A program made the position numbers and the translations under genes. 64,000 nucleotides of DNA, from positions 62,001 to 126,000 of the forward strand of contig JAJTAY010000033.1 in the NCBI GenBank assembly GCA_021287165.1. The letters run 5' to 3'. The notes under the pieces were generated by a model. It saw only the letters and a list, made by a program, of their open reading frames with translations, ran no database searches and was not told the DNA's origin. Shown here piece by piece: positions 62,933 through 64,000 of the stretch (its first letter is position 1; each line of letters starts with the position of its first letter). The DNA comes from Bacteroidia bacterium. Lineage in GTDB: Bacteria; Bacteroidota; Bacteroidia; Bacteroidales; F082.

Positions 62933-64000
62933 ATGTTGGCCAGAAGCATAAAAGGAGATAAAATCATTTGGGCCATTGTGGTGCTGTTGTCGGTATTCTC
63001 ACTGCTTGCCGTATACAGCTCCACCGGCACACTTGCCTATAAAAATCAGGGCGGTAATACGGAGTATTATATGATGAAACACCTGATTATCCTTTTGGTT
63101 GGATTGGTGTTGATGTATCTGGCGCACAAAATAAAATACGTTTACTATTCTCCCCTTTTCGCCGCAGCACTTTGGATCAGCATTCCACTGCTTGCGCTGA
63201 CGTTGATATTTGGCCTCGACCTCAACGATGCAAAACGCGTTTTACCCCTGCCATTCAACCTAACATTCCAAACGAGCGATCTGGCCAAACTCACCCTGAT
63301 TATTTATCTGGCGCGATTACTCACCAAAAAGCAGGACACCATCAAAGACTTCCGCACAGCTTTTGTGCCGCTAATACTCCCGGTGCTCGCAGTAGTATTC
63401 CTGATCATGCCGGCCAACCTTTCCACAGCGCTTATGCTGTTTACCACCAGTCTGGTTTTGCTGTTCATTGGAGGTGTTGACTTCAAATATATTGCAGCCC
63501 TGGTGGTTTCAGGCATAGTTGCCTTTGCGCTGTTTGTCCTTATCGTTCTTCAACTACCTGAAAATCAGCAAGGAAGAATGGAGACTTGGAAGAACCGCAT
63601 TGAAAACCATATCAAAGACGAAGGCGACAGCTATCAGGTGGAGCAAGCCAAAATTGCCGTGGCAACAGGTGGTCTTTTAGGCAAAGGACCGGGCAACAGC
63701 ACCCAGCGAAACTTTCTGCCTCACCCCTATTCGGATTTTATTTATTCAATCATCATCGAAGAGTATGGATACCTTGGCGGGGTTTTCGTGCTGTTGCTCT
63801 ACGTCATTTTGTTGCACAGGGCTGTAGTAATCGTTACAAAAATCCCCCAGACGTTCGGGGCATTCCTGACCATTGGCGTAGCATTCAGCCTCGTTTTGCA
63901 GGCCATGATCAACATGGCGGTAAATGTGGATGTGCTTCCGGTAACAGGTCAACCGCTCCCGCTTGTGAGTATGGGAGGAACTTCGATCTGGTTCACCAGT
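62933..64000 (+). CDS. ftsW: FtsW family peptidoglycan glycosyltransferase (3' end outside window)
   Basis: 356 codons are open to the window edge, so the C-terminus is missing. The SEDS pattern is clear: several membrane helices, LPLPFNLTFQTSDLAKL (the conserved FQPSE-like region), a large periplasmic loop with KIAVATGGLLGKGPGNSTQRNFLPHPYSDFIYSIIIEEYG, and TGQPLPLVSMGGTS near the end. FtsW polymerises septal glycan with FtsI. Its place after murD, before murG, is the usual dcw order. Confidence 0.95.
   Translation, partial: MLARSIKGDKIIWAIVVLLSVFSLLAVYSSTGTLAYKNQGGNTEYYMMKHLIILLVGLVLMYLAHKIKYVYYSPLFAAALWISIPLLALTLIFGLDLNDAKRVLPLPFNLTFQTSDLAKLTLIIYLARLLTKKQDTIKDFRTAFVPLILPVLAVVFLIMPANLSTALMLFTTSLVLLFIGGVDFKYIAALVVSGIVAFALFVLIVLQLPENQQGRMETWKNRIENHIKDEGDSYQVEQAKIAVATGGLLGKGPGNSTQRNFLPHPYSDFIYSIIIEEYGYLGGVFVLLLYVILLHRAVVIVTKIPQTFGAFLTIGVAFSLVLQAMINMAVNVDVLPVTGQPLPLVSMGGTSIWFTS

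Overview
The window comes from a Bacteroidota genome, most likely class Bacteroidia. The evidence is: SusC/SusD/SusE glycan uptake genes; two gingipain-like C25 proteases and a small secreted protein that end in type IX secretion (T9SS) sorting domains; a GlsA/GlsB glycine-lipid pair; repeated use of the Bacteroidota -7 promoter box TAnnTTTG in place of sigma-70 boxes; and a MurE with the DNPR motif of meso-diaminopimelate ligases. Three encoded steps (phenylalanine hydroxylase, HPPD, homogentisate dioxygenase) need molecular oxygen, so the organism is aerobic or tolerates oxygen, unlike gut Bacteroides. There is no phage, insertion sequence, CRISPR array or rRNA.

Layout. 1-2583 (-): 5' part of a huge secreted repeat adhesin that runs off the window. 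3089-4838: a DHOD-like oxidoreductase, and convergent to it a ceramidase-like (CREST) membrane hydrolase with a natural His6 N-terminus, downstream of an Old Yellow Enzyme. 6029-10454 (+): tyrosine breakdown operon hmgA-hpd-fahA plus a flavin-reductase-like gene. 10709-19773 (+): two tandem 1.5-kaa C25 proteases with an intrinsic terminator between them. 19828-22338 (-): phenylalanine hydroxylase and pcm. 22453-25831 (+): Gfo/Idh oxidoreductase, lipoprotein and polyprenyl-phosphate sugar transferase. 25833-29920 (-): tRNA-Leu, tig, clpP, clpX and a DUF4294 gene. 30068-36435 (-): susC-susD-susE with a divergent lacI regulator at 36723.

37739-45314 (-) is a compact run: tgt, lptG, GH3-family gene, deoxynucleoside kinase, kdsB, HU/SPOR protein, trmB and an alkyltransferase-like gene. 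45384-47113 (+): glycosyltransferase and ECF sigma factor. 47205-50041 (+): urocanate hydratase and a T9SS-sorted protein. 50256-52209 (+): acyl-CoA carboxyltransferase and biotin carrier. 52185-54663 (-): glsA, glsB, engB. 54916 to the end (+): the dcw cluster mraZ-rsmH-ftsL-ftsI-murE-mraY-murD-ftsW, preceded by three MraZ-box-like repeats and cut off within ftsW.

Functionally, secreted proteases next to phenylalanine/tyrosine catabolism, with histidine catabolism (urocanase) and a propionyl/methylmalonyl-CoA carboxyltransferase elsewhere in the window, suggest a lifestyle of digesting protein and oxidising amino acids, with some glycan use. I found no clearly new multi-gene system. The best leads are the unusual cysteines beside the catalytic dyad of the first C25 protease, the His6 CREST hydrolase, the exact 255-codon repeat period in the adhesin, the Tgt lacking its zinc cysteines, the candidate operators at the carboxyltransferase promoter, and the MraZ boxes overlapping the only conventional mraZ start codon.
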